A stretch of DNA of 8,711 nt from Pseudomonadota bacterium (GTDB lineage: Bacteria > SZUA-182 > DTGQ01). The position numbers and the translations under genes were made by a program. The DNA lies in the NCBI GenBank assembly GCA_030605265.1, contig JAUWIR010000151.1, positions 1 to 8,711 of the forward strand. The letters are read 5' to 3'. The stretch's first letter is position 1, and each line of letters opens with the position of its first letter. The notes below the pieces were generated by a model that was given only the letters and a program-made list of their open reading frames with translations, did not search any database and was not told the origin of the DNA. Positions 1-8,560 of the stretch are shown in pieces.

Positions 1-66
1 AAATAAAGTATCCTGGTGGGGAAACAGAGGGATTAAAATTGAAATTAAAGATCAATTCAATTTTTC

Positions 67-116
67 ATAAAGTGGGTCTCAAATACGGCTGATAAAGTGG
101 GCACCAAATCAGCCTG
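67..116. repeat. Two tandem 25-bp imperfect repeats, probable IS21-like end remnant
   Basis: Two units lie directly head to tail at 67-91 and 92-116. Both begin ATAAAGTGGG, share CAAAT in the middle and end in CTG; by hand I count 19 of 25 identical positions. Ends of IS21-family elements are known to carry several 20-30 bp repeats of this kind, and the AAAGTGGG...CAAAT...GCTG pattern resembles such ends as I remember them. No transposase gene is inside the window, so the element would lie to the left or be lost. The element boundary and any target duplication cannot be placed. The repeats sit just before gene 1, which lacks a good start, so an insertion may have removed its 5' end. Confidence 0.5.
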
Positions 117-127
117 GAAATGTCTGA

Positions 128-568
128 ACTTATGTAAGAAAATTTGAAAAAACCATTGAAGGTGAGGAAAAACATCTTGAAACTTTGCTCGCTGAGGTAA
201 TTGGAGTTGAAAAGATTACATATTGGGATAAAATACGAGATATAATTCGTAAATTAAACTTAAAAATAGTAAGAGAAGAGGGGGGGCCATGGGGTATTTA
301 TGCTAATGTTATACTACACGCCGGTGTTCCTTTAGCCTATTTTGAAAATATTTTTGAAATTACGCAAGAAGAGTTTAAAAAGTGTAATAGCAACTTAGAT
401 AGTACCATAAATAATCTTTGTGACAAAGAAGATATCTTTAAGTACGAACATTTCTCTAAATACTTTAAGAAGGCATTTGAATCACCACTTAAAAGGAAAA
501 TGCTGTTTAGGTGGTTTGCTATTTTAGTGGATATATCACGCCAGGACTGTCACTTGACTGTCACTTAG
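128..568 (+). pseudogene. Gene 1, N-terminal piece: unknown helical protein, frame broken by an 11-bp duplication
   Basis: This frame is open from 128, after a TGA at 125-127, to the TAG at 566-568. I do not recognise the family. The predicted protein is mostly helical and charged, with a tryptophan-glycine turn and a hydrophobic stretch (PWGIYANVILHAGVPLAYF) near the middle. No good start exists: the first possible initiator is TTG at 185, and the purine-rich GGTGAGG at 161-167 is too far upstream to serve it. Coding-like sequence continues back to 128, so the true N-terminus is probably missing or lies behind the IS-like repeats. The stop is caused by the second copy of an 11-bp tandem repeat. 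Without that copy the frame runs into the piece at about 569-1155. The reconstructed gene would give about 690 aa. Homology of this piece to known defence proteins is not established. Confidence 0.55.
545..566. repeat. 11-bp perfect tandem duplication causing a frameshift
   Basis: GACTGTCACTT occurs twice in direct succession, at 545-555 and 556-566. Eleven is not a multiple of three, so the extra copy pushes the upstream frame into a TAG at 566-568. Deleting one copy gives the reading DCHLDGHLPPHL and joins the upstream frame to the downstream frame without a stop. This is seen directly in the sequence. Recent duplication by replication slippage is an inference. Confidence 0.9.
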
Positions 569-1155
569 ATGGACATTTGCCGCCACATCTAATAAGTTGT
601 ATGAAGACCCAAGTAATAGATAATAAACAAGAAAAGGAAAACTATAATAAAGCGTATATACAAAATCAGAAGAGGAAATTAGAACCACGATCAGGATTAA
701 TATTCAATCGAGATCGTGGGGAAATCGCATATTTAATTCAATCAAAGAGTATGGATTTAAAGGTGTTAGAAACAAATATAGGTTTTCCCTCCCAATGGAA
801 AAAAGCATTAGAATACGCTAATGAACGAAAATTTCCTATATTATCCCTGCCTATTATACCTTCAGATCTACCTTCAGAAATAGTTTGCTCCCACTATAGA
901 TCTAAAGTTTTTCAAAGTGTAGCTAACGAGCCAGTTGATGCGATCATTTTTGACTCTAGTTATAAGGTAATCTCTCCAGAAAAAAAAGAAATATCGATCA
1001 ATAAGGAGAATGACTCCTTATTAACTATAATTACCAGGGACAAATGCAGCGACTTAAAAAAAAATGGGGATGGTACCATTATCCTGATGATCTTTCCCAG
1101 CATTGGTGGGACTGGTATCATTATACATGGGATATTCCCCATTTGGAAAAACTAA
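569..1155 (+). pseudogene. Gene 1, middle piece: unknown protein segment
   Basis: The authentic coding sequence of this piece starts just after the 11-bp duplication. The same frame is open further back, with an ATG at 511, but the residues before about 569 are an out-of-frame reading of the N-terminal piece. From HLPPHL onward the peptide resumes a plausible fold: a helix, then alternating strands, for example LEPRSGLIFNRDRGEIAYL and later FPILSLPIIPSDLP and DAIIFDSSYKVISP. This strand-rich pattern suggests a beta-sheet domain, but I cannot name it. The frame passes through an A9 run at 1056-1064 and then reads low-complexity isoleucine/glycine-rich sequence up to the stop at 1153-1155. That tail is very probably not native, because the -1 frame over the same bases gives the start of the C-terminal piece. 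Confidence 0.55.
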
Positions 1156-2204
1156 TCGTTACTTTACCAAAACCTTACGGCGTAGTAAAAATTAATTCTG
1201 AATATACTCAAACTGATATAAAAGGAAAGTGGTTAGCTGATGCCAAATTAGCAAACTGGTACGAATTTGAACAATTTGCCGGAGATAAGCCACCAGACTT
1301 CGAAATAAACTCAGATCTATTTAATTCTGATAATAAACCACTTGTTATAGCCCACTTCTTTGATGGAAATAGTAAGACAGACGACCACGACGGTTTTCTT
1401 AATTTTGAAAATGGCCATTGGATTTGGAGAAGTTCTTTTAGTACTGAAAGCTTAAGCAGGGTTAGATACAAAATTGATATTTACGTATACTCTACGGTTA
1501 TGTCTGATGACTTAACGGTAAAGGCAGAATTCAGTTGCATCTGGTATCCATCGTTAAATATCGAAACTATACCTACCTCAATGATTTGGCCTGATGAAAA
1601 ATGCGATGTTAAAATAAAAGGAGCTAAAAACTTTTCCGTTGATGGCACTATTTCCGCAGATATTGATGATAAATATCGGGTATTGAATAAAAAAAATGAA
1701 AACGAAAGAGTATGGACATTTACAAAAAAACCTCCTGATTGTATTCCAATTATCACTATTAAGATAGATGGAAAGCCATATGAATTTCCTATAAAGCTTC
1801 CCTATATTTCAATTTGGGTACAAACAATTAATCCTGTTGAATTGGAATGGTCAAATGACAAACCATTCTCACGTTCTGTCTTGGAAGAATTAGTTAAAAA
1901 AGATTACGAGGCTAGAATTCGATTTAGGTATTGGGGGAAGAAAGGCGAATCAATATCTTTATATGAAAGTTCAACGGGTAAATTAAACAGGAGGTTATCC
2001 TTTGAAAAAAATGGGCATGATTCTATTAGCTGTGGAGAGATATTAAAATATGATAGCCCCATTATAAAAAATGAAGTAACGCATCGGAAAGCATTCCTTT
2101 TCGAAAAAAACGATGAGGCATGGAATTTTACGTCTCTTTATAATAGCGCAAAAAAAATATTTCTATACAAAAACTTTTTTTATTTTCCAGGTACGAGCAA
2201 ATGA
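1044..2204 (+). pseudogene. Gene 1, C-terminal piece: beta-rich, possible Ig-like region
   Basis: This frame is open from the ATG at 1044 to TGA at 2202-2204. It probably does not start there in nature: AGGGA at 1036-1040 leaves only three bases before the ATG, too tight for a normal ribosome site, and the peptide continues the middle piece after a one-base change in the A9 run. Residues 8-29 hold six tryptophans with a repeated WxWYHY motif. Residues about 50-270 are rich in short beta strands, including patterns such as CDVKIKGAKNFSVDGTI and PIITIKIDGKPYEF that look like Ig-like or carbohydrate-binding-type beta sandwiches. No enzyme motif is visible. The stop overlaps the gene 2 start as ATGA, so the two genes are probably translationally coupled. 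It could be a substrate- or partner-recognition subunit; that is a guess from its fold pattern. Confidence 0.55.
1056..1064 (+). other. A9 homopolymer at a -1 frame break in gene 1
   Basis: Nine consecutive A residues follow GACTT. Upstream coding is in the frame reading GAC TTA AAA AAA AAT. Downstream coding is in the -1 frame reading AAA AAA AAA TGG. A tenth A would restore one continuous frame (DLKKKWGW). Runs of nine or more A are known sites of RNA polymerase slippage and of -1 ribosomal slippage, so some full-length product could still be made. Simple loss of one A, in nature or in sequencing, is an equally good explanation. Confidence 0.75.
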
Positions 2205-3976
2205 AAGATAAAGGTATTTTAGCAGTCTTGAAGTGTGATAGGTCATGGTCAACCGGCAGTATTTTTACTCCTCTTGCAGAGTGGGAAGATGATAATTGGA
2301 GGAATATAGATAATGATAATCGAAAAGATAAATATATCAACAATGGCTGTGTATTTCATAATACTTGTTATCCACTAAATGCTTTAATTTTAGCCGATAT
2401 TCATAAAGACATTGACAATTTTGATGAAAAGGACCTTAGTAAATCACTCTTTCAAATCAAAAAAGAGCATAAGCCCTTTTGTAAAATATTAGCACAAAAG
2501 ATAACCCTGAATAATCCTCCCCCCAAAATAAGCCTTGAACACTACAACTATTGTAACGGCGAAAAAGTATGCTTTAACACTGATAAAAATTTTATTGTTG
2601 GTCCATATCAGATTGAATTTAAAGAAAATAAATATGTTGCATGTGCTTCATTAGAAGAAGAAATATTTCTTAACCGTTATCTTTTAACAGAAGAAGTCAA
2701 AAAATTAATGTATTTTTTTGCGGATAAGCCTTATTCTTATTTATTATTAACGGACGAGATCAAAGCGGAGCCAATAGTAGCAGATAATTCGGCATTGTTT
2801 AAACGCATCTTAAATTTATCAAAAAAGGTGTCCAGAAAAGAAAAACCCAAAATCATAGATTATATAGGGCAACATGATGAATTATCTCAATTAATAGAGA
2901 AGGCATTCCCCCTGTGTAATGTGGAAACAACAGTTGAGCGAATATATAAAATATTAAATAATATTGAGTTAAACAGTCAAATGATAGAGGGAATAACAAC
3001 ATTTTTAATTGAAACCCCTAAAGTAAAAGAAGATATAGAAAAATATAAAATGGAGGGGTTGAGTAAATTTATCTCTGGGGAAAAAGAGAAAATAAACCAA
3101 GCGCTGGCAGAAGTAAATCGGGAATTAGAACAAAAAAAGTGTGAACATGATAAAATATTAAAAAAAATTGAAAAAGAAAAGAAAAACAAAGAATCCTTAA
3201 TAGAACTCAACGAAAAGATGCGCCAAGAGCTTTCTGATTATATCCAAAAAGGAGAAAAGTGGCGAAACGCTTTATATCCAAATTCAAATTATGATTCGAG
3301 TTTTATTAAAAATAAAATTCCTGCTATACCTGAACGTGTATGGGATGGACAAGTTGATCCAATTGATAATTATCTAACTTTTTCTCAACTGTTGGGAGAT
3401 AATCTAACAGATGATGGCATTCGTATCAAGCAATGTATAAAACAACTCGCCGAGAACCGCATCTTTCAGATTGATGGGCTTGAAGATTTAAAAAATATGG
3501 AAAATTTCTTTGACGCTAGCGGCCATAAAAGAAGCCGTTTCATTTTAGAGGCAGATTGCTCCTGGCTGACACCAAATTTTTGCTGGGGAAAAAAGGGACA
3601 TTTTTCGGGAGCCAATAAGCCTACTACATTATTAGAATTAATAAAAATTGCAGCAGAAAATAAAAAAAATATTTTTTTGGTAGAGATATTAGGTGCCAAT
3701 CGAGCGCCAATCGAAGGTTACTTTGGCTCTTTGATAAAGGCAATAGAAAGAAAAGAAAAACTTATTGTTAAAGATATCGTTGTTGATATCCCCGATAATA
3801 TATTTTTCTTTTTGCAGTTAGATCACGATGAATATACTGCAAAACTATCAAAATGGTTAGCAGGTAAATTAAAGCCCATAACAATACCTCCGCCTATTGA
3901 AATATCTAAAAAAATATCGATACCGGCTGAGGTATTTTTAAGAGGTATGAAAGAAGGGTATGAAAGAAGGGTATGA
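2201..3976 (+). CDS. Gene 2: coiled-coil protein with degenerate McrB-like AAA C-terminal region
   Basis: A complete 591-residue frame starts with ATG inside the stop of gene 1 (ATGA), which favours translational coupling; the upstream ribosome site is weak. Residues 1-280 are unrecognised, with scattered cysteines. Residues about 285-350 are a charged Glu/Lys/Gln heptad region, a likely coiled coil. Residues 420-560 follow the order of McrB-type AAA modules: a strand where the P-loop should be (IFQIDGLEDLKNM, 421-433), ADCSWLTP (451-458), a Walker-B-like strand IFLVEILGANRAP (491-503), then PDNIFFFLQLDHDEYTAKLSKWL. The Walker A signature GxxxxGK[ST] is absent and the Walker B acidic pair is altered, so NTP hydrolysis is unlikely. 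It may be a structural or sensing partner of the helicase. The last residues (GYERRV) come from a 13-bp duplication. The McrB resemblance is by eye and moderate. Confidence 0.75.
   Translation: MKDKGILAVLKCDRSWSTGSIFTPLAEWEDDNWRNIDNDNRKDKYINNGCVFHNTCYPLNALILADIHKDIDNFDEKDLSKSLFQIKKEHKPFCKILAQKITLNNPPPKISLEHYNYCNGEKVCFNTDKNFIVGPYQIEFKENKYVACASLEEEIFLNRYLLTEEVKKLMYFFADKPYSYLLLTDEIKAEPIVADNSALFKRILNLSKKVSRKEKPKIIDYIGQHDELSQLIEKAFPLCNVETTVERIYKILNNIELNSQMIEGITTFLIETPKVKEDIEKYKMEGLSKFISGEKEKINQALAEVNRELEQKKCEHDKILKKIEKEKKNKESLIELNEKMRQELSDYIQKGEKWRNALYPNSNYDSSFIKNKIPAIPERVWDGQVDPIDNYLTFSQLLGDNLTDDGIRIKQCIKQLAENRIFQIDGLEDLKNMENFFDASGHKRSRFILEADCSWLTPNFCWGKKGHFSGANKPTTLLELIKIAAENKKNIFLVEILGANRAPIEGYFGSLIKAIERKEKLIVKDIVVDIPDNIFFFLQLDHDEYTAKLSKWLAGKLKPITIPPPIEISKKISIPAEVFLRGMKEGYERRV
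3944..3976 (+). repeat. 13-bp tandem repeat (about 2.5 copies) at the gene 2 stop
   Basis: GGTATGAAAGAAG occurs at 3944-3956 and again at 3957-3969, followed by the partial copy GGTATGA at 3970-3976. The repeat is not a multiple of three and changes the C-terminus. With one copy fewer, gene 2 would end GMKEGYE followed by TAA, directly abutting the helicase ATG. With the present number it ends GMKEGYERRV and TGA. The repeat also supplies the AAGAAGGG ribosome site of the helicase. Confidence 0.85.
3964..3971 (+). promoter_or_regulatory. Ribosome binding site for the helicase gene
   Basis: AAGAAGGG lies nine bases before the ATG at 3981, a normal Shine-Dalgarno sequence and spacing. It is inside the 13-bp repeat, overlaps the 3' end of gene 2 and supports the choice of ATG 3981 as the helicase start. 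Confidence 0.6.
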
Positions 3977-3980
3977 ATAA

Positions 3981-5039
3981 ATGAATCCAATTATTACCTC
4001 AAATGCAATCATTGATACATATTTTAGATACATAATGACACGCTTTCCATTAGGGAAGTCTGATCCAGAAATAAGAAAGCAATTTAAAAATCTTTTATAT
4101 TCCTCACAGGGAAAAAGTAGAATTATAAAGGGGCCAATTTTAGAAATAACGCCACCCTATAAAAAAGGCTACTCCCTGATGGAGTTAAGTAAGAAGATCC
4201 CCATCTGGCAGCCTCTAGTAAATCATTTCACGAAAACAGGGAATTATCCTGTTGAACGCCCCTTATTCCTTCATCAAGAAAAGGCATTAATAGAAAGTTT
4301 AGACAATAATATCATAGTATCTACAGGCACAGGATCAGGGAAGACAGAATGTTTTCTTTTTCCTATATTACGATTTTGTCTTAAAAATCCTGGAGAAGGC
4401 GTAAGAGCTATCTTAGTGTATCCACTTAACGCTCTTGTTGAAGATCAAATCAGGAGACTTGGTCAATATCTTAAAGATACCAATATAACATTTGGAAAAT
4501 ATACAGGGCAGACGCCAAAAACGCTAAAAGAAGCTGATAATAAATCTAAGCTTTGTTCTAACCATCTGATATGCCGAAAGGAGATGCGTTCAAAGCCTCC
4601 GAATATACTTATTACGAATTATGCAATGTTAGAATATATGTTATTAAGACCTGGAGACTCGCCTATTATCGATAAAGGAGATGAAAACTCATTTAAATTT
4701 ATTGTACTGGATGAGGCACATACCTATTCAGGTGCCCAGGGTACAGAGGTAGCATATCTTTTAAAGCGGTTAATGCATAGAGTTAAACGGAATGCGTCAG
4801 ATATTAGATGTATTGCAACGAGTGCAACTTTAGGTTCAGGTAAAGATGCGTCAGATAAAACAGTAACTTTTGCAAAACGTCTTTTTGGTGCAGTATTTTC
4901 AAGGAATTATATAATAAGAGGTGAAAAACAACTTCCATCGGAATATTTACCGGATGAAACCCTTATAAACAATAAATTAGACAAAATTATCGAATGGGGA
5001 CTGTGCCGACCGCATCTATCACAAAAGAAGAGATTTTAA
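3981..5039 (+). pseudogene. Gene 3, N-terminal piece: DEAH-box helicase RecA1 domain of a DUF1998-type helicase
   Basis: This piece encodes the N-terminal region and first RecA-like domain of a large superfamily 2 DNA helicase. Visible motifs are a Q-like LHQEKALIESL (just before motif I), Walker A TGTGSGKT (residues 115-122), a motif Ia region LVYPLNALVEDQ, ITNYAMLEYMLLRP, the DEAH box VLDEAHTYSGAQGTEV (DEAH at 244-247) and motif III SAT (281-283). The combination YPLNALVEDQ, NYAMLEYMLLRP and DEAHTYxGAQGxEVA is typical of helicases that carry DUF1998 (MrfA/YprA, DISARM DrmA, DpdJ, Druantia DruE). The start is ATG 3981, four bases after the gene 2 stop. The last 14 or so residues, after IIEWG, are an out-of-frame tail; the real protein continues in the frame of the next piece. 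I give no gene symbol because subfamily assignment needs alignment. Confidence 0.85.
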
Positions 5040-8000
5040 GCAAATTTGGCCTTTCTGCGGGCAACAATCAAAATTCAGAGCAAGATTTATACAATTTTCT
5101 TGCCAAAAGTAATGAGATGAGAAAACTCATTAGCTTACTCGAAGAGGGACCAAAACCGGTAGATAAATTAGCTGAAGAGATTTTTCCTGACGAAGAAAAA
5201 AAAGATTCGATTAATGCCATTGCTAACTTAGTAGCTTGGGCAGATTTCGCCAAAAACAGTGCTAGCCTATCACTTTTACCTGCCCGGTACCATACGTTTT
5301 TATCTGCAACAAAAGGAATATTTTGTGAATTAGCACCAACAGGTTCTTCAATTCCCTGGAAAAGCTTAGCCCTTTCTCAACAAGACATTTTAAACAGCGA
5401 AAAGAAACCCTACCCATTTGAATTAGGAGTCTGCAAAATATGTGGCGAACCCTACATAATGGGGGTATTCGTGCGAGACCAAAAGACAAGCGATGAAAGA
5501 TTAAAGGGATTCAAGTATAAACCTATTGCTGATTCGTACTTTGAAGCCATTGATTCAGAAGATGCTGAAAGTATAAAGGTTATTCTTTCCCATAAGCCTT
5601 CTAAAACTTCAAAGGAAGCAATCAGTATATGCCGTCTTTGTGGGACAGTGGGGGCACAATGTAGTCATCCCGACAGTGAGAAAGTAACTTTGTATCTCTT
5701 AGATACTTCCCAAACCTTTTATAACGAGCTAATAGATGAAACACCTGATGAAGAATCTGAGGAGACCGATCAGGGGGAAATTAGAGATATCGAAAAAGGC
5801 TGCCTTAATTGTGGTTCCAAAACACCAATTTCAAAAAATATTTTACCCTTAAGATTTCCTTCGGATGGTTCTTCTGCCCCTATGGTTTCTACTTTATTTT
5901 CATACTGTCCAGAATGGAACCAAAAAAAATTGGACGAGGAAGAAGAAGAATTTTATAGTGAGTATGGAAGGAGGAACAAAGACTGGACTCCTATTATTGC
6001 TAACGGGCGAAAACTTCTCATATTTTCAGATTCAAGGCAAGGGGCAGCTTTTTTTGGCCCATATATGCAAGTGTCACATAATCAACTGGTATTTAATCGA
6101 TTTATGATCGACATTTTGAAATCTAAACCTTCACCAATTTCTATAGAAGAATGGCATGAGAACGCCAATGCCAGAATACAAGGCTTTTTAAATTCTCGCT
6201 TAAGATCTGCGATCTTGTTAAAGGATCTCAGACCCTCTGAAAAATTTATAAAAGAACTCATAAATAATAATACAAGTAAAAAACAACGTATATATCATTC
6301 AATTTGCCATCTTATTGACAGAACCGCATCTTCAATATCTAGGCTGGAAGGAATCGGAATCGGCGCTGTATATTTTGACGATCCGTCTTTTGCAAATTTC
6401 CTAGATTTAAAAGGTCTTTCGAAAGAAAATATTCTGGCATTAGCGCAACTTATCTTGAGATCCATTAGATTGGCTGAGGCATTTTATCTATCCCCAGAAG
6501 AAGACATAAATTTATCAATCCATGACACATATTTTGGATATAGGTATGCACGAGTAGTTATTATTAACGAAGAGGGTAAAAGCAAAGGGGCTACTCCTGT
6601 TTTTCGATTAATTTCTAAAAAACCAAATCAATTGCAAAATCTTATTCGCTGCAGTATAGCTAAAATGAAAGGAATCGCCAGCGATTCTGTACTAATAGAA
6701 GAGGTCAGGGAGGTTATTGATAATATAGCATTTAAATTTATAAAGCAAGAATTAACAGCCGATCCTAAAGGTATTGGGTATCAACTGGATATTACAAAAT
6801 TAAAAATAATGCCCGCAAATCCTCAAACAGGGGAGTTTTCAGAGCCGATTCCAGGTGGTTTGCCTCGTTTTAAATCTTGCAAAAAATGTGGCCGTCTGTC
6901 ATGGATAGACTTAAATAATTTGTGCAATTACGCAAATTGTTTTGGGGAATTAATCGAACCTCATAAATCCCTTCAATTTTCAGAAGACAATCATTATCGA
7001 AACTTATTTCTTTATGAAAAAGAATATCCAGAACTTCGTGCTGTAGAACATACAGCTCAATTAGATAAAGAGTCTGCCGCCCCAGGCTATCAAAAAGAAT
7101 TCAAAAGAGGGAGGCTGAATATCTTAAGTTGCTCAACAACGTTTGAAATGGGGGTTGACTTAGGAGATTTAAGCGTAATATTTATGCGGAATATACCCCC
7201 CAATATAGCAAATTATGTTCAAAGAGCAGGTCGTGCAGGTAGACGGCCTGGAATTTCACCTTTCGTTTTAACTTTTTGTCGAAATATGCCCCATGATCAA
7301 TACTTTTTTAATAACTATAAATTATTAGTTAAAGGAGAAGTGAATCCTCCAGCTATAGTCTTAGAAAACGAAAAGATCATCAGAAGGCATTGTAATGCGG
7401 TTATCATTTCAGATTTCTTAAAAGAATTCAAACCAGCGTTTTCTAATGGCAGCCCTGGATATATAAAAGATCCTTGTCTTACGCATTTGTTTGAACCTAC
7501 AGAGGAATTTAATAAGCTGGTACCTTCAAATTTACGGGATATAGAACCATATAAGTTTTTATGCCAACAATGGTTACCTGATAGATGGAACAATTATAAT
7601 AAAAAATTAAAAGAAATATTTTCAACTTCTGATTATAAAAATAGCGATTTCTTTAATTCAGGGCAAAAATTTATTGACGACTTTGTTAAAGATTTTGTTG
7701 AAGATAAAAGGTATGGTTTACAAAATAATATTGGCAAAAAATATCAAGATGCAATATCTTTCTATAAAGGTGAAATGAAAAAATATGATTTAAAAGATAA
7801 AAAACAAAGACGAGATTATGAGTATTTTGAAAAGCTACTTGACCAAACAAGAAAAAAACAACTTATTTCATATCTAAGCAGCCACGGATTTTTGCCGAGT
7901 TATGCCTTTCCTACCAATGTAGTCCCCCTGGAAATTCTTTCAGGTAATGCAGAAGCTAAATTACTGGATCTTAATCGTGAATTAGGTCGAGCAATATCTG

Positions 8001-8560
8001 AATATGCACCTGGTTCTGAGGTCGTTGCTAATTCCAGAATATATGAAAGTGGTGCATTACACAAATTCCCAAAGCAAGTGTTTAAAAAGTATTTTTATTA
8101 TCATTGTAAAGCGCACAATTGGTTTATATGTGAAGAAGATAAAAACATCGTCAAGAAGCGAAAAGAACAGCACCTACTTGAATACCATAAAGCTGATAAA
8201 GAGTCAAATAATGATGTGCAAAGGGCCATATATCCTGAGTGGGGCTTTTCTGTACCGCGCGACAAAAAAGGTGAAAGTATAAGAATAAATACAAAACGAA
8301 AAAGAATCGGCTATTCGAGTGAACTCTTAATAAACGCTGAAGGGTTTAGAGGAGATTCGATCCAGGTTCAGTTGCCCCAAAGAGGGTCTATTAAAATTGA
8401 ATTGGCAAATGGTTATGATATGTACAGAGTAAATGCCGGTAAAATGGAAAAAAGTGACCAAAATTTAAATGGGGGAAAAGGAAAAAAAGGTTTTGATATT
8501 TGTGAAGAATGTGGTAGATCCCTGAAAGATAAAGAAAAAAAACATCAAAACGCCATATAA
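4994..8560 (+). pseudogene. Gene 3, C-terminal piece: zinc-ribbon and RecA2 domains of the same helicase, DUF1998 end missing
   Basis: This frame continues the helicase. The ATG at 4994 has no ribosome site and is probably not a real start. Residues about 100-120 hold LLPARYHTFLSATKGIFCEL, usual in this family. Cysteine pairs follow at 147/150, 213/216, 270/273 and 629/632 with 644 and 649, probably zinc-binding. Motif IV is FSDSRQGAAFFGPY (near 345), motif V FEMGVDLGDL (near 717) and motif VI QRAGRAGRR (743-751), so ATPase residues are preserved. A last pair, CEECG (1170/1173), opens a ribbon, but the stop follows within 20 residues. The signature of the DUF1998 domain (GGAGH and a CYSCLRxYxNQ-like motif) is not found downstream. 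Joined with the N-terminal piece the protein would be about 1526 aa, shorter than complete relatives. The known family role is ATP-dependent DNA translocation, often in phage defence. Confidence 0.85.
4996..4999 (+). other. Helicase frame break at a G4 run
   Basis: The upstream helicase frame reads GAA TGG GGA CTG and soon stops at 5037-5039. The downstream frame reads ATG GGG ACT GTG CCG and is open from 4976. One extra G here would give a smooth EWGTVPTASITKEE reading. The exact lesion could be anywhere between 4976 and 5039; the G run is the simplest place. No slippery heptamer is visible, so a mutation or base-call error is likelier than programmed frameshifting. Confidence 0.65.

Noticed and set aside
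39..71. TTGAAA followed by CATAAA as a promoter
   Set aside because: Spacing is about 21 bases and the -10 match is poor; such hexamers are common in AT-rich DNA.
1..93. Short open frames running in from the left edge (ending at 70 and 93)
   Set aside because: Two overlapping frames are open, neither gives a recognisable C-terminus, and they run into the repeat region; coding cannot be supported.
120..137. ATG at 120 reading MSELM then TAA as a possible gene 1 start
   Set aside because: It stops after five codons in its own frame and lacks a clear ribosome site. A one-base change would join it to the frame open from 128, but the proximity to the IS-like repeats makes this uncertain.
960..1142. 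Minus-strand frames such as 960-1142, 1208-1471, 2977-3210 and 7315-7593
   Set aside because: They lie opposite well-supported plus-strand coding sequence and have low-complexity Phe/Ser/Ile-rich peptides typical of antisense readings of Lys/Glu-rich genes.
3458..3880. Calling gene 2 a functional McrB restriction GTPase
   Set aside because: The Walker A lysine-threonine motif and the GTPase signature are absent, and no McrC or nuclease partner is in the window.
4992..5003. Programmed ribosomal frameshift at the helicase G4 run
   Set aside because: No slippery heptamer, no internal Shine-Dalgarno and no evident hairpin directly downstream; a simple indel is more economical.
3981..8560. Assigning the helicase a firm drmA, dpdJ or druE symbol
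   Set aside because: The shared motifs fit all these families; diagnostic neighbours (drmB/drmC, dpdA, druM) are not in the window and the C-terminus is missing.
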